Assembly (NCBI GenBank): GCA_016206745.1
Contig: JACQQW010000076.1
Span: forward strand, 1-5,347
From: Candidatus Omnitrophota bacterium
Lineage (GTDB): Bacteria > Omnitrophota > Gorgyraeia > Zapsychrales > Fredricksoniimonadaceae
Direction: 5' to 3'
DNA: 5,347 nucleotides
Positions 5,133 through 5,347 of the stretch are shown here, in pieces. A program made the position numbers and the translations under genes. The stretch's first letter is position 1. Every line of letters starts with the position of its first letter. Below the pieces are notes generated by a model. That model did no database searches. It had not been told where the DNA came from and worked only from the letters and a program-made list of their open reading frames with translations.

Positions 5133-5257
5133 GCGATTACCTCCCTGGCATTGACAATAATTTCTTTGGCTACTGTTGCAGAGTAAGCGTTATGTATCGC
5201 CGCCAATTCCTCGGGATAACGCGTCGCAACGCTCGTCTCTTGAGGCGTTTGAGCCAT
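5111..5257 (-). CDS. Truncated HEPN-domain protein (C-terminal fragment), toxin-side partner of MNT
   Basis: A 48-codon frame begins MAQTPQETSVATRYPEELAA and ends IVNAREVIAWAKEML. The RYPEEL element followed by an Ala-rich helix and a closing AKEIIVNAREVIAWAKEML-like helix is characteristic of the last part of HEPN-domain proteins, which are normally about 120-140 residues. Roughly the first two thirds of the domain, including the N-terminal helices, is absent. In-frame sequence upstream reaches a TAA within about 50 bases, and the other two frames show no HEPN-like residues, so this is not a simple frameshift. The ATG at 5257 has a Shine-Dalgarno sequence at a good distance, and a promoter lies upstream, so a short protein could still be made. 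Another in-frame ATG lies at 5263 but is too close to that site. It is most likely a decayed toxin, but a functional mini-protein cannot be excluded. Confidence 0.75.
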   Translation of the reverse strand: MAQTPQETSVATRYPEELAAIHNAYSATVAKEIIVNAREVIAWAKEML

Positions 5258-5265
5258 GCGCATTT

Positions 5266-5270
5266 TCCTT
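5266..5270 (-). promoter_or_regulatory. Shine-Dalgarno site of the HEPN fragment
   Basis: On the minus strand AAGGA, within a purine run AAGAAGGAAA, lies 8 bases before the ATG at 5257. It favours that ATG over the in-frame ATG at 5263, which would be only 2 bases away. Its presence is the main argument that the 48-codon frame is, or recently was, translated. Confidence 0.6.
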
Positions 5271-5320
5271 CTTTTTTGATTACAATGCAAGTTACAACAG
5301 CTGGCGCGAAATTAAATGTA

Positions 5321-5329
5321 ATTATACCA
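5321..5329 (-). promoter_or_regulatory. Extended -10 promoter for the HEPN-MNT pair
   Basis: A perfect -10 hexamer TATAAT (5321-5326, minus strand) is preceded by TGG, giving the TGnTATAAT extended -10 form that works with a poor -35 box. The -35 position falls at or just beyond the window edge, and no TTGACA-like hexamer is seen inside. Transcription would start near 5314, leaving a leader of about 57 AT-rich bases before the HEPN fragment. The motif is seen directly; activity is inferred. Confidence 0.6.
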
Positions 5330-5347
5330 CATTAATAAGATATACAC

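Noticed and set aside
5012..5335. Plus-strand open frame of 107 codons over the HEPN-MNT region
   Set aside because: The minus strand carries the clear GSX10DXD and RYPEEL motifs with promoter and ribosome sites. The plus frame is a shadow with no family features.

Overview
All supported genes in this window lie on the minus strand, so transcription runs from the right edge to the left. The proteins are typical of a Gram-negative-type bacterium: a TonB-like energy transducer, EF-P, and the biotin carboxyl carrier protein and biotin carboxylase of acetyl-CoA carboxylase. DUF1844 and a short Trm112-type protein sit next to an aminopeptidase P/efp/accB/accC run, and a GGGGACACGTACC-type repeat lies nearby. 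Together these fit an uncultured lineage such as Omnitrophota or another PVC/Acidobacteria/Desulfobacterota-like group. That placement is inference from recalled gene content, not a computed phylogeny.

Right end (about 5347 to 4751): an extended -10 promoter, a 48-residue HEPN-domain fragment and a complete MNT nucleotidyltransferase form a HEPN-MNT toxin-antitoxin-type pair. The HEPN gene has lost its N-terminal two thirds but keeps a well-spaced Shine-Dalgarno sequence. A 66-base gap follows, containing a possible small ORF that ends in a TAATG junction with the next gene.

Middle (4750 to 2897): three tightly overlapping genes encode a polytopic membrane protein of about 8 segments, a zinc-ribbon protein with a membrane hairpin, and a TonB-like protein. 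The TonB-like protein has the Ser16/His20 pair in its membrane anchor. The overlaps (4 and 17 bases) indicate one translationally coupled unit. The first two proteins are uncharacterised.

Boundary (about 2809 to 2909): three copies of a 25-26 base repeat, two direct and one inverted, can form a long hairpin. One arm runs into the stop codon of the TonB-like gene. Just downstream is a near-consensus sigma-70 promoter (TTGACA, 17 bases, TAATAT).

Left half (2743 to 1): this promoter would drive a compact housekeeping operon: DUF1844 protein, Trm112-family zinc protein, M24 aminopeptidase P, elongation factor P, accB and accC. The operon combines translation (EF-P), peptide turnover and the first step of fatty-acid synthesis. 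Gaps between its genes are never more than 9 bases and two junctions overlap. accC is cut by the window edge. There is no gene-free stretch longer than about 155 bases, and I saw no tRNA, rRNA, riboswitch or CRISPR array.
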